DNA from: Dioscorea cayenensis subsp. rotundata
Taxonomy: Eukaryota; Streptophyta; Magnoliopsida; Dioscoreales; Dioscoreaceae
Length of the DNA: 64,000 nt
Assembly: GCF_009730915.1 (NCBI RefSeq)
Contig: NC_052478.1
Span: 15,731,808-15,795,807, forward strand
Direction: 5' to 3'
Below are positions 1 through 11,600 of this stretch, one piece after another. The stretch's first letter is position 1. The number at the start of each line of letters is the position of its first letter. The translations under genes were made by a program, and so were the position numbers. The notes beneath the pieces are model-generated. The model worked only from the letters and a program-made list of their open reading frames with translations. It was not told where the DNA came from and made no database searches.

Positions 1-326
1 ATAAAACACTTATCAACAAGAAAATCAAGTCGAAGTAATCTTAACAAAGATGAAATCATGAGAGAGAATGGATGACATATGGCTGGGAAAAATAGCGATC
101 TAAGACAAAATGAAAAACTTAAACGAACAAACAACTACAAAACAAACAGCTTGGGTTCCCTCCTAAGGAGCGCTTATTTAACATCACTAGTATGACGTAC
201 CTGTTTCACGCTTATGGAGGTTCATGAAGTTGAGACCTCTCTTGGCCACCTGAGTTACAATTGCAGGCATATGGTGGCAACATGTTAATTAAATGGATCT
301 CACCGAATGTCCGAGTGCCAAAAAGA

Positions 327-1562
327 TTAGAGTTGTGCGATCCGGGTGGTGAGGTGAATGGCTTCTTCTTCATAGATGTCATCTTCTTCCCCCCCCCCCT
401 TCCTCGCTATATAGAGCCGCTTCCTGGGTGGTTTTGCCCCCATGTTGGTGACCAAATCCAGGCATTGGGTCTCCTCTATTACCCTTTCAAGTTCATCTTT
501 ATCAAATGGAATATCCCCTAATAGGTCAATAAGTTTGTCCTTTATAAATGTCTCTTGCACAAAGTCAGAAACAACCTCATTAACAATATCAACATAGTAA
601 CAAGTATCATCGAAGTCCATTGTGTGTCTCATGGAGTCGTGAAGTCTGAACATAGTTTCTTCGTCACCAACTCAAAGTGTCATTCAACCATCTTTGACAT
701 CAATAAGAGCTTTGGACGTTACCAAGAATGGTCATCCTAGTATTAACGACACTTCAACCTTGTCATCAATATCCAAGATGACGAAATTCACTGGAAATAT
801 AAACTTGTCCACTTCAGCCAAAACATCTTCAATTATGCCCCTTGGTCATCTAGTGGACCGATCTGCTAATTGTAGAATTGTGTTTATGGGATTGGGCTTC
901 CCAAGCCCCAAACTGTGAAAAATTCTGTATAGCATCAGATTAATACTTGCTCCAAGGTCGGCAAGAGCCTTCTCATCAACTAAACCCCCAATTGTGCACG
1001 GAACAATGAAGCCCCCTGGATCTTTCTCCCTCTTGGGGAGCTTGTTACATAACAAAGCAGAAAACTCCTCACTGAGTGTCACAGAAGACACATCCTCCAA
1101 CTTCCTTTTGTTGGTGAGCAATTCTTTCAGGAATTTAGCATACCACAGCATTTGAGCAAGAGCTTCTACAAGGGGGACATTAATGTACAAAGTCTTACAT
1201 ATGTCGAGGAACTTTTTGTACTGCTCATCTGGTTGGTCTTTCCTTGCCTTGGCAGGGAATGGAAGTTTCTGTGGATACACTAGAATTGCAGTTTTATCCT
1301 TTTTGGTGGTGTCCATGTCAGTGGTCACAATGGGTTCAGCAACTTCCAGTTTAGGCTCCTTCTTAATAAGATTTTGGAGCTGCTTCCCATCTCTTAAAGT
1401 TACACCCTTCAAGGATTCCTTCGGGTTAGCCATAGTGTTGCTCGGGAGGGTGGATATTTGAGCTACTTGATGCTCCAAGTTCCTCACAGTTGCATTAGTG
1501 TTTCTAATCATCTCTTCATGACCGGCGAATCGAGTCTTAGTACTCTTAATGAATCGGGTCAT
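327..1562 (-). pseudogene. Retrotransposon gag C-terminus and aspartic protease remnant
   Basis: The upstream part (1562-846) reads as one frame. It has the gag-protease linker typical of plant Gypsy elements (NPKESLKGVTLRDGKQL), a segment matching the usual 'LPFPARxxK...FLDICKTLYINVPLVEALAQM' region, and the protease core with ALADLGASINLM. The DLGAS form of the active site is common in this lineage. The frame continues past stops near 846, 735 and 690 into a second open stretch (653-327) with the post-protease motif MRHTMDFDDTCYYVDIVNEV. At least three in-frame stops make it non-functional. The protein would have cleaved the Gag-Pol polyprotein. Confidence 0.8.
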
Positions 1563-1599
1563 TAAACTGGTGAGATCGTTGGAAGACTCTGAAGAGAAT

Positions 1600-2590
1600 G
1601 AAGGCTATGTCTCTTGTGCAACCTGAGGTGGAGGCTTGTACTGCTACTGTTGCTGTGTCAAATGACCCTGTCCCGGCTGACTCCAAGAAAAATTTGGGTG
1701 ATTCCTCCATCCAGCATTGTATGTGTTGCTATATGGATTGTTCTGATAAGGACGGTTCTAATCAAGAAAATCCACTTGCTCAATCTATTAAGCACTTGCA
1801 TCAATAGAAGAGGAAAAACTTGGTCACATGAGTAGCCGGAATTATCATGAATATGTCCCGAGCTTAAAGACGGAGATTGCATGTTGTCTAACCTCTTTGT
1901 TATTGCTTCAACCTGTACTGCAAGAGTCATGATGACATCCACTTGATAGATACTGGCTGACTTTATGGTTTGTTTCTCTCCGAACTCCATTGATACCCAT
2001 TGCCTGCCATCTCTTCAATCATCTTTTGTGCATCACCAGGTTGCTTGTTACACAACGAACCTCCAGCGGCCACATCAAGCATCTGTTTGGTGGAAGTACT
2101 CAACCCATTATAGAAGATTTGAATTTTCATCCACTCAACAATTCTGTGCTGCGGGCATTTCTTTAACATCTCCTTATACCTTTCCCAAGTATCATATAAT
2201 GATTCGGACTTCAATTGACGAAAAGAAGAGATATCACTTCTGAGTTTGGTGATCTTAGCATGAGGAAAGTATCGAGCAACAAATGCCTTGAAGTCTACTT
2301 CCATGTTGTGAGAGACCAAGGTAGCAAGGAATTTAACCATTGCTTGGCCCTTCCTCGCAATGTGAATGGAAAAAGTCACAGACTAACTGCCCTCTCAGAG
2401 ACATTACTCGCCTTATAAGTGTCATAGATTTCTAAGAAATTTCTGAAGTGCTCATATGGGTCTTCATCCTGAAACCCGTCAAATTGACACATCTGTTGCA
2501 CCAATTAAATGAAATTCAGCTTCAACTCAAAATTATTTATGGCAACAGGTGGACGAATAATACTCGAGCCGACCACTTCAATATTTAGCC
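1600..2590 (-). pseudogene. Retrotransposon gag remnant
   Basis: The clearest stretch (2379-1963) reads FKAFVARYFPHAKITKLRSD, then LYDTWERYKEMLKKCPQH, then GLSTSTKQMLDVAAGGSLCN and MIEEMAGNGYQWSSER. This is the capsid-type retrotransposon gag domain followed by the 'N-Y-Q-W-x-S/P-E-R' signature of plant Athila-like Gag. The preceding segment (about 2400-2590) keeps the 'CQFDGFQDEDPYEHFRNFLEI' region only in broken frames. Frameshifts and stops separate the pieces. The gag fragments at 13482-14367 and 40810-41822 are relatives. Confidence 0.75.
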
Positions 2591-2892
2591 ATGCAAAATC
2601 TGAGATACTCTGTGGCTGACTACCAGCCATTTCATCGTCCTAACCCACTTCCACACTTATCTCAACCGATCCTCTCTCACTCAAATTGTTCTAAAAGTTC
2701 TTTCTACTTCTGGAGTAGGATTAACCGATGGGGTAGATGTGCTACCACAGGTCATGCAATTGTGCCTGCACGTACAAAATAGAACAATGTAAGCTCAAGG
2801 AGACTTGAAGCAAAGTAAAGAAAATGAAAATAAAATAAAGAACATGATAGGAAGGAAAATATGCACAACTATGCACAATATAAACAAGGTCA

Positions 2893-3209
2893 AAATATCA
2901 AAATGGTCCCTCTATTTTTTGTTTTCCGCCCTTTTAGTCCCTCTAATTAAAATCTACCTTTTTGGTCCTCGTATTTGCACATTTCTGTCTTTTTGGTCCC
3001 TCTAATTGGCAGATCTGTCCTTTTGGTCCTTCCAGCTGATGAATTGGAGGGACAAAAAAGGATGAAAATGTGCAAATACTAGGACTAAAAGGATGGATTT
3101 TACAACTAAAGGACAAAAATGTGCAAATACAGGGACCAAAAGGGCGGATTTTATATTAGAGGGACTAAAATAGCGAAAAATGCAAAATAGAGGGACCATT
3201 TTGATATTT
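2893..3209. repeat. 317-bp inverted-repeat (MITE-like) element
   Basis: The two ends are near-perfect inverted repeats: AAATATCAAAATGGTCCCTC at the left and its reverse complement at the right, with complementarity continuing through most of the element, so a single strand could fold into one long hairpin. Units of about 50 bp based on 'TTTTGGTCCCTCTAATT' recur inside each arm. It carries no reading frame. It lies in the leader of the Athila-like element, between primer site and gag. Class is unclear: a foldback or Mutator-type MITE is likely, and I could not define a target-site duplication. Confidence 0.65.
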
Positions 3210-3249
3210 ACTAGAACACCAGATTATAAGCTTTCTTAATAGTTACCAG

Positions 3250-3267
3250 TCCCCAGCAACGGCACCA
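3250..3267 (-). promoter_or_regulatory. Primer binding site, tRNA-Asp type
   Basis: On the minus strand the sequence is TGGTGCCGTTGCTGGGGA, six bases beyond the LTR end. It matches the TGGCGCCGTTGCCGGGGA consensus of Athila-like elements (complement of the 3' end of tRNA-Asp) with two changes. It fixes the element's orientation and identifies the adjacent LTR as the 5' LTR. Confidence 0.75.
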
Positions 3268-3273
3268 AAAACT

Positions 3274-6219
3274 TGATGTGTTCTCTGCAAGTGTCGGGTC
3301 ACACACAAGTAATATAATGGTACTCCATCAGGGGTAGGATTGTCGAACAACAGGGACTGGACTAGAAATACTCACTCAACACTGATCTCTAGTAAAGAAT
3401 AGATTGGTGATACGATTACTTTAAACTAAAAGAGAGAATAAAGAGATAAAAGAAAAGAAGAAAGATGAAGATAAAGGCAATTGGATTGAGTGTCAACAGA
3501 AGGAAAACAATGCCCTGGGATGTGTCCTAAGCACTTAGTGATGCTCACTTTCTCTCAAGGTTTACCAGGTACATTCTCAAGCTCTAGTGTGTGCTCAAAA
3601 GCAATATTGCAACTAAGGCTCTTAAATATGTTGAGTTTTGCAAAGATAACTATGGATTTAAGCTCACCAAGTTATGCCATTCCCTAGGGCAATGACATCT
3701 GTGACAATCCACCATCAAGTTTTATCTAAGAAACTATGCAAATCAAGCACTTCAAGTTTTGTAATACAAGATTCAACACAAGAACCAAAAGAACTCCATA
3801 AATCACAAAGAGTACAAGTGTTTAAAGCATACTAAGTGACAAAGTTCCCACCCCGGGCACCTTGGCCGGCTAGTCTCTCATGGGTGGGTACAACATGGAG
3901 GAGATAACACTAGATCTAAAGAAAGAAGAGATGACTCCCTCATCTTTGAGATTTACCTCCAATGTCAAGCTCCGTGTGCAAGCACCATGATTACTTCCCC
4001 GCAAGTGTACGGGATCGCCAAGTAATACCTTGTTCAAGAACACAAGGATAGTATTCCACCGGGCTAAGGAGCTCCTATTACTCCTTCATCACTTATTATT
4101 TAACCTCACAATCTAAGCATGGTGAACTACTCTAATATATGTAAGAAAGTAAACAAATAAAAATGTGAGAATTATAGAACAAAACAAGCCATTTCAAGAG
4201 CAACAATGATATACCGAGGCCTATGGATGTGGATCCCTTTGAGGGGTCATCATGATACATAGATGCATAATAAAGCATAGCAAGGGTGATTTAGACCGAG
4301 GGATCTCAAAGTTAACCCAACCCCAATTTCTCGGCGATTTAACCCTAATCACATATGAATGTTGATAGGAATCTCTCTCTAACCAACATCCCTAGAATTA
4401 CATTAAGTACAAGGAGATCCCGGAATAAGGACAAACTTATCCTAAGTCTATCCTTATGATTCAAAGGGCTATCGACATCCAATTTCTTGGCATGTTGATG
4501 CAAGCAAACCCCTTTTAGTTCATTAATGATCTAATACACGCAAGTAGGTCACATCTACGTGTATAACTCAATAAAGAACTACGGATCTCTCCATTTAGTA
4601 GTTCTAGGCATGAAAAATAATGAACTAAATCATAAATCAAGCCAAGTATCTCAATTAAATAAAAAAAGCATCCAAAATACATGATGAACCCCCCAAGGTC
4701 ACCTACATCCGGTGGCCTTGGGGGTCTAGTGTACCATCATACAAACAAGAACAACAAAATCAAGAAAAGCAAAGAATGAGTTCATAAGTGACTCTTCCTA
4801 GTTGAAATGATGAAAAAGAAGAAGGAGGTTGGCTGAATGATGCTTCCTCTAGCCAAATGAATGCCAAATGATCCTTGATCCTTCCTCCCTTGGTGGTGAA
4901 TCTTTCCCCTTGATGGTCAAACTCTTGATCTCTTCTCTAGCCTCAAGAATGTCCTCTTCAAAGCTGTCGTTGTTCTTACTTTCTTCTCCCAAGTTATGGC
5001 TGCCAAAAAGTCCCCACTGATGCCCTAGAAATGTTCTTTTATACCCCCATAGTATACGGGTCGTATGGGGTTAATATAGAGGCCAAATGGGGCACAAAAT
5101 CATCCAAATTCGAGATATGCTGGGGTCAATCCTGAGCTATAATGAGGCCGTTTGCCTAAGCAAAATGCTCTGTCCTGAAAAATCCTTTATGTGCTACAGT
5201 GTCTATCCTGAGGTCAATCCCAGGTTGTATTGAGACCATATGACCTAGAACATCTTTTGGCCCGAAAATCCTCCATGTGCTACAGTGAATTCTATAGTGC
5301 ACTTGCTACAATACTGTAGCTACAGTGGAATACACTACAGTACTGTGACCTGGTTTTCTTCTCTTTTTTTCGTCCAAATAAAATCTTCGTGTTTTCCATG
5401 CCTCCTCCATGTCTTGTGAAGCAAATAATACTCGATTAAGTACAAAACGGGCATCAATTCCTACCAAAAATACATGTTTTGTGTATAAAATACATCTACT
5501 AAAATACATACATTAAGACACTTATCACACCACATCCCTTGTGCCTCCAACTCGCTCCTTGATGCCTTAGAAAGTGTGGACAAGCTTGATCTTCACTCTC
5601 ATCAATGTCCTCCCGGTGGAGAAGTAGATCCCCGAACAAAGATAGAAAGGAAACCCTAAAACCTGGAGTTATAAAGAAAGGATTCGGGCTCAACAAGGTC
5701 TATGCACGAGCGTGTCCAGATTGTGTCATGTCAAGGGAAAAACTGAGTGCAATGGAGTGTCACTGTCTGGAAACTTCAGTTGAAGGTACACGGTCGTGTC
5801 TTGACTGTACAATGATGTGACACAATCATATCAGGAGCAACTAGCATGTGCCACCTATTCTTCAATAAAATAGCCTTTGCCCTAGATTTTTCAGGAGCAA
5901 GGACACGATCATTTCCTGACCGTGTCAGGCTTGGAAGTTACCTTCTATACAAACTTCTTGCTGGATCAACATTAGGTTGAGAACTTCAGTGGGTATGACA
6001 CGAGAATGTCCTGCCCATGTCAAGCTTGAGTACTTGAACTCCTTTTGAATATTTTCTTGTTTTCTTCCCGATTTCACTCCAAATCGTATTAAGCCCCCCA
6101 TTCCTGGACATATAACTCACATACCCATAATCACACTGCTCATGTATAAAAGTAAACTTGAGAACAAGCAAAATGATAAACTTAGGGAATGAAAACATGT
6201 ATACAAAGTGCACTCATCA
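3274..6219 (-). repeat. 5' LTR of family C (copy C0), split by a solo LTR
   Basis: The LTR begins TGATGTGTT at 3274 on the plus strand and ends CACTCATCA at 6219, giving the inverted TGATGAGTG...ACACATCA termini. Removing the nested insert (3988-5527 plus one 5-bp duplication) leaves about 1.4 kb. The middle matches copies at 12055-13276 and 36175-40737: a 'ccaccgggagga...gatgagagtgaagatcaagctt' stretch, then 'gagtcat(g/c)tcttctttc', then a 'ccatgagaggctagccggcc' stretch. Short imperfect palindromes of the type 'cacgatcat...gaccgtg' lie in the outer part (about 5700-6020). Confidence 0.75.
3988..5527 (-). mobile_element. Solo LTR, family A (copy A1), TSD CACCA
   Basis: The 1540-bp sequence starts TGATTACTTCCCCGCAAG and ends CACTTATCA on the plus strand. 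It is flanked by the same five bases, CACCA, at 3983-3987 and 5528-5532. No internal retrotransposon sequence is attached, so it is a solo LTR left by recombination between two LTRs. It is the reverse-oriented relative of 36781-38280: both share the 'ggtattacttggcgatcc' end and a 'ccaaggtcacc...ggtggccttggggg' palindrome. A minus-strand TATAAAAG lies at 5036-5043, downstream (in LTR sense) of CTACAGT-type motifs at about 5270-5345. Confidence 0.85.
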
Positions 6220-6485
6220 TCAGCCAATGAAAATTTTTGGAGACGGATTTTTTTCACAATTCAAGCCCCAAATTTCACTAGTAAAGTTCATGGCGGTGCA
6301 TTGGTTGAACCTACACATTTAAGCTTGAAAGTTAGGTTTTAAGAAGAACTTTGTGTGGAAGAATAGAGGAGATGGTTAGAGTTTTGAAGGGAGAGCCAAA
6401 TGCCATAAATCAAGGGGAGATTAAAGTTTCTTTTCAGGTCCAAAGGCAACTGTTTGACAAATCACCCTTTTCCATTCTTGGATTT
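6220..6485. other. Unassigned sequence left of solo LTR B1
   Basis: No convincing reading frame or terminal structure is visible. By position it is the left half of the sequence into which B1 inserted (the right half is 8314-8676) and may belong to an LTR related to family C. Confidence 0.35.
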
Positions 6486-8313
6486 TGATAAGTGCTTGTG
6501 TATTAGTAATATGAAATATTTTTTTCTTACATTGAGCATTACTTTTTTCAGATTTTATCTCTTATGCCTGTGTAGTTGTGTTCTTTTATGCATGTAGGGT
6601 TATGGAGACAATAGTGGAAGAAAGCAACTAAAAGTAGAACGTGGATGCAATTTTTGATGAAGTCTTGGATTGACTAAACGTGGAGACACAAGTTGTGCTC
6701 AAAGACATGTGAGTTTGTGCCAACCTCCATTGTGCTCGAGCGAACATACAAATTGTAGGGGCACAAAGGTAGTCACACTCATGTATTTCGACTTGTGTGA
6801 TACTAGCAAGATCTTCGTCAAATGTGATTTTATTGAAAGCGCAACACGATCTACCGCATGGATGTGTGCCCATTCATGTGGCCTCGATGAAAAGTGTGGA
6901 TTCGGGAGTATTTTGGAGAATCACTATAGCAGTTTCCTAGAGCAAAATTACTGTATCAGTTACTGTTCACAACTCGCAAAAATTCGATTCCTAAAAATTC
7001 ACACGAGCGTGTGGAAATTCCACACGCCCGTGTGGATACCCGATTCTAGCTCTATTTAAGCCATGACTTAAGACGTTTTGAGAGATCTTTTTCCCATATT
7101 TTCCCCATCTTTGGAGGTGCTCGCGGCTAGGGTTTGGAGAGGCTTTGGCTAGGTCTTGGGAGTGGTTCTACAGCCTTTGACACCGTGTTCCTTTGGAAGA
7201 TAGTTATTAGGGGAATTTTCATCGGCATTGATTCCGCGAGGTGTGCCCTAGGCTTGACCAGGGAACCTTTGGAGAAGACGAGGCTACTCCACAAGACCAT
7301 CGATACGGACTACAAGGGGGTTTTAGTTATAGATTGCATGCTTTTACATCCGATTTCATTATTGATTGTATTTTGCTCCATGGAGAGCTAAACCCTTAGT
7401 GTGTGCTTGGACTTGTAAACCCTAGGATGAATTTGTTTCATTGACCTTTTATTATGTTTTTTTTAATTGATGTTTTAATTGAGTTCCAATCTTGAATGCT
7501 TGTTGAAGTAATTTTCCCTTAGAATGACACTAGGGTTGAGAATCCATCTTGGTAATCCTTGTGGATGAGTGACACACCACGAGGGTTGACAAAGCTAGAT
7601 AGGAGATGGTCGAGAAGGTGAGTCGAGGTAGTGGAACATCCTCTTTCCCATCAGATGTGATTTATCCTACCTCCACATTGGAAGAGTTCTTTGTGGTTAT
7701 GATAGAGTGAAGTGCTAAGAGACAAACTCCGTTGGGACTTAGTTGTGCAAGCAACAGAGTGAAGCGTTGAAGTAATCCTTAGTGTTGAGGCTTAATCATG
7801 ACTAGGGGTCTTTCGCCTGGACCAAAGGGTTAGATCTATATTAGGGAATATGGTTTATCACTTGGAGTCCTTAGAGCTTCTTGCAACCCCACATAGTGTG
7901 AGGCATCGAGAGTACTCCTTTCTGTCGGGGCATAATGTAGGGTTAGTCACGGTTGACCTTAGGTTTGGGACCGTGTGTTATAAGATTTTCACGGCTCATT
8001 AAACATCAGTTAGGTTACATAATGATTGGTCTTCTACTTGGAACAATAGTCCTAAGGAGAGCAATGACCGGGTGCCCCACTTTCTATCGATTTACTCTCC
8101 TATTATTCTCTTGCATCTCTTTCTTATTTTCTTTTATTTCTGTTTGTATTGATATTGTTCACACCACTCTTGAATCATCTTCATCATAGTTAAATAGCAA
8201 TTCTTGTGTTTCTGATCACTATTCCCTATGGATACGACTACCCACTCACCAGGGTACTTTATTGCTTCAACAACCCGTGCACTTGAGGTATGCACACGTA
8301 AAGGGGTGTGTCA
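6486..8313 (+). mobile_element. Solo LTR, family B (copy B1), TSD GATTT/GATTC
   Basis: The 1828-bp sequence begins TGATAAGTGCTTGTG and ends GTGTGTCA. It is flanked by GATTT (6481-6485) and GATTC (8314-8318), a 5-bp duplication with one mismatch. It aligns in outline with 24482-26368, 38913-40702 and, in reverse, 14368-14994 and 45530-47204. Two imperfect palindromes, CACACGAGCGTGTGG (7000-7014) and CCACACGCCCGTGTGG (7020-7035), lie just upstream of a TATTTAAG box at 7053-7060, the likely LTR promoter. No coding sequence is present. Confidence 0.8.
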
Positions 8314-8676
8314 GATTCCATTGGAACCATTAAGAGGATCTTGAGGGTGTTTTCATTATGATTTCCTTCTTATCTTTAATCTTGGATTGTATCTTGTTAT
8401 TATTGAACATGAGAGGCTAAACCGTCATTCGGTGCCTTGGACCATGAATCTCAAGACTTATTGTATTTGATTTCCTTGTTTATATATACATATATATATG
8501 CTATAAGTATTCTTGTGAATCTTCTATGTTGCTTCATGCTTGCAATTTACATTGTGTAAAAGCATTAATTGCATGTTTGATTGGCATGGTAACGATTGAG
8601 AAATCCATCATGTTTGGTCACAAATAGAAGATAGGGTTGAGTGCACGCCCAAAGCTAGGGTGTATGATGTCCAACG
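8314..8676 (+). repeat. Fragment of an LTR related to family C
   Basis: The stretch 'gaacatgagaggctaaaccg' followed by 'tcggtgccttgg' resembles the 'atccatgaggggctaaccgtccacggtgcccc' segment of LTR C at 12669 onward. The fragment stops where the CACTA terminus begins. It has no reading frame. Confidence 0.45.
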
Positions 8677-11600
8677 CACTACACCAAATTAGGCTTTTTG
8701 CGATATTTTTTTAGCGGCATTTTTTGTAAACCATCTAATATTTTTTTGTTTTGCGGCGTCTTTTTGACATAAATGCTGCCATGCTATTTTGCAGCTTCGA
8801 GGGATTAAAGGGCAAAAAAATAATTTATTGCACCGCGTTTTTTAATTAGGCGCCGGCAATTTGTTTTTGTTAGCACTGTTTATTGACAAAAATGCCGTAA
8901 ATATAATTTGTGATCTTGGAGAAATTAGGGCATAGGAAAAATACTTTACTTAGTGGTGGTTTTTTAAATAAACACAGGGAAATTATTTATATTTAGCGGC
9001 ATTTGATTAATAAACGCAAGTAATTTATTATTATTTTTTATTTTGGAGGGGTATTACATAGAAATTGGCTGGTAAAATATTTGTTTTGTGGAATTTTTTC
9101 TTGAAGCCCTATTGCTTAATAACAAAATTAAAAATGTGTTACTTTAAAAAAAATTATTCACTTTATTTTAAGAAAATTACCTATATATCTATATATAACT
9201 CTTGTTCTCTCTCCCTTTCCCTTTCCTTTTCTCTCTCCCCGCACTGCTCCTTCTCTCTATACACGGCCCCTTCAACTTTCTTTCTATTCCCGCCCTTTTC
9301 TCCTATCTCTCTATTCACGGCCCCTTCTCCAGTCTATCTATCTTCTTCTAGCTTTTTCTCACATTTGAAGCTGATCAAGTATGTGAGTTCCCAATTGAAG
9401 GATAAGTGATGGCTGAAGTTGCAAATTTTTTTTGGAGGTTTCCCCTTTTATGTTGTTTGTTTCCAAATTTTAATTTGTAATGTTTTTCATTTATTTGTTT
9501 TTGTTGATTTAGTTTTTTGGGTGGGGGGAGGGGAGTCTTTTTCTTGTTTTTGTTTTTGGTTGTTGCTTGGGATTTTGTTTGGGAAAATTTGTGGAGTTTT
9601 CTTAGGGTTTCGGATAAGGGGATTAGTATATATCTTATTGTGGCTAGGGTTTGGTTTGGATAAATCACTGAGCTGGTGAATTGTTGATTATTAGGAAGAA
9701 AAAGTTAATTTCTAACTTTGGTAAAGTTACAAAATTAAAGGTTTTGGGTTTTAATCAAATTTTTTTCAAACCTTGAATTCAAAAATTAATTTTTCCTTTG
9801 TTTTTTGTTTGAGAAAAGTAGTACTCATCAAGTGAAAGAAACATCAATACATATGCCTTTTGATCTCTTTACAATTTTTTGAGAAATTATTTTTTCTCTG
9901 TTTTTCTCTTTTGATATTTAATGGTTATGGTATGGTGTATTTTTTTTTTTATAGAGCTTTCTATGTCAATTCGAGAAAGATCAAACTTACATATTTACCT
10001 CAAATGTGAATTTTCCATTGGTTGTGACTATATGGATTTTCTCGGTAAGGTTGTGCTAGAAGGTTTTGAATTCTATCAAGATCAAGACAGAGTTGCTAAA
10101 GGAGCTGAAGATATTGCAATCATTTTGGTGATTGTGTTTTGAAACCGCATCATCCTTGGTAATTGATTTCTCTTTCGATAGGTTTTTGTGTAAATCTTTG
10201 TTATTATGGTTGGTTACTATAACTTAGTTTTCCTTAAGTTATTTGATTGATTGGAAACAATGCAAATAACTATTGGATTATTAATTCCTTAAGTTATTTG
10301 ATTGAGAACAATTATATTAATTGTCCTTGGATTCCCAATACCTTTTCCCTACCAAATTCCACAATAAATCAAACACATTAATGTAGTTATATATGTCCTC
10401 CTTCTTTGTAGTTTCTTTGTTGTTTCATTTCATTGTTTTGTTTCATGTTTTGTACTTGAATCAAATTAAGATACCATATATAATTTCATCTATGGTTTGT
10501 TCTATGATTTAACGGGAAAGATAGATATATATATATCATGCTTTTCTTGTTATTTAATTGAAATATAAATTAACTAACAATGCAATGCTCTATCCAATTC
10601 TATAGTATTTCTTGCCATTTGCCGTCAATGGCATCAGCGAATCAATAAACAAATTGAGGAAGCTATATTGAGAGCCAATGAGATCGGCGTCAAAGTCCTC
10701 AACATTGCAGCATTGAACAAGATTAGATTCACAGAAAAAAAAACTCGTTGTCCCATATGTCATTAAAATTAAAAGCTTGATAAAGAACGAGGAAACTTAT
10801 CAGTTTTCATTGTCTTTATGAACTATGATTACCTAGATTTGCAAACATGGTGTTTAAATGCCACATGAAAGCCATGTGAACTTGCATTAATAGGTAGTCA
10901 ATAGACAACCAGGTGATATGCTGAAAGGTGCTACTTCATGAAGTGGCACTAGCTTGTTCTTTCTTTCTGGTCTTCTATCCTCTAGCTTGGTAAATGGGAC
11001 AGAAGACCCACCAAGCCTTAACTAATGCTCAGTTATGGTGACTACTTGCTTGTCTTAAATGCAACAAGGATGAAGCATTTTTTTTAATTATTATTTTGAT
11101 TAAGAGTAACGTAATGTGCAATGGGATTAGAGCTTCAATTTAAATATCTCTTGTTTATTTCTACAGAATGAATCACTTAATGGTGGTGGGACATTGTTTG
11201 TGAACAAGTACCCGGATTTATAGTTTCTTTGTGGTCTCATGATTTGTGGTTTCATTACATTATTTTGTTATCAGAAACTCCATCTTGTTTTTCTATTTGT
11301 TTTCTAAATATTCATAATGGGCTTGCAATATGTATGTCATTTAAGTTGATCAGCATACATCACCTACCAACTCCATTATGACCTAATGCTATAGATGTTT
11401 GTGTGATTTATGCACATATTCACACCTCTATCTTTTGAACATTAATATGCTTCTATTTTCAACTTGACATTGATTGTCATTAACAATTGTTGTATTTGGT
11501 TCTTTTTCATTCTTATTTTATTAATTAGTAATGATTTCATGTTTTCATTTTTATGACTTGACTTTGATTCTCGTTAGTAGGATTTGATTTTACTTCATAC

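Larger units (their letters stand above)
1..6219 (-). mobile_element. Athila-like Ty3/Gypsy element, minus strand, cut by the window edge
   Basis: Read on the minus strand the order is 5' LTR (6219 to 3274), primer binding site (3267-3250), leader with a hairpin element, gag remnant, protease remnant, then a non-coding linker that leaves the window at position 1. The linker near 150-185 has the plant Athila-type signature of a lysine/arginine-rich end followed by a 'lgrqp' box (minus-strand GGAGGGAACCCAAGC). No reverse transcriptase or integrase lies between protease and linker, so the element looks internally deleted. Assignment to the Athila/Tat side of Ty3/Gypsy rests on gag and protease style plus the primer site; a related branch is possible. 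Confidence 0.75.

Noticed and set aside
9200..9409. Serine-rich frame over the pyrimidine tract
   Set aside because: The frame follows from CT-rich composition; it reads as a leader or simple-sequence region rather than protein.
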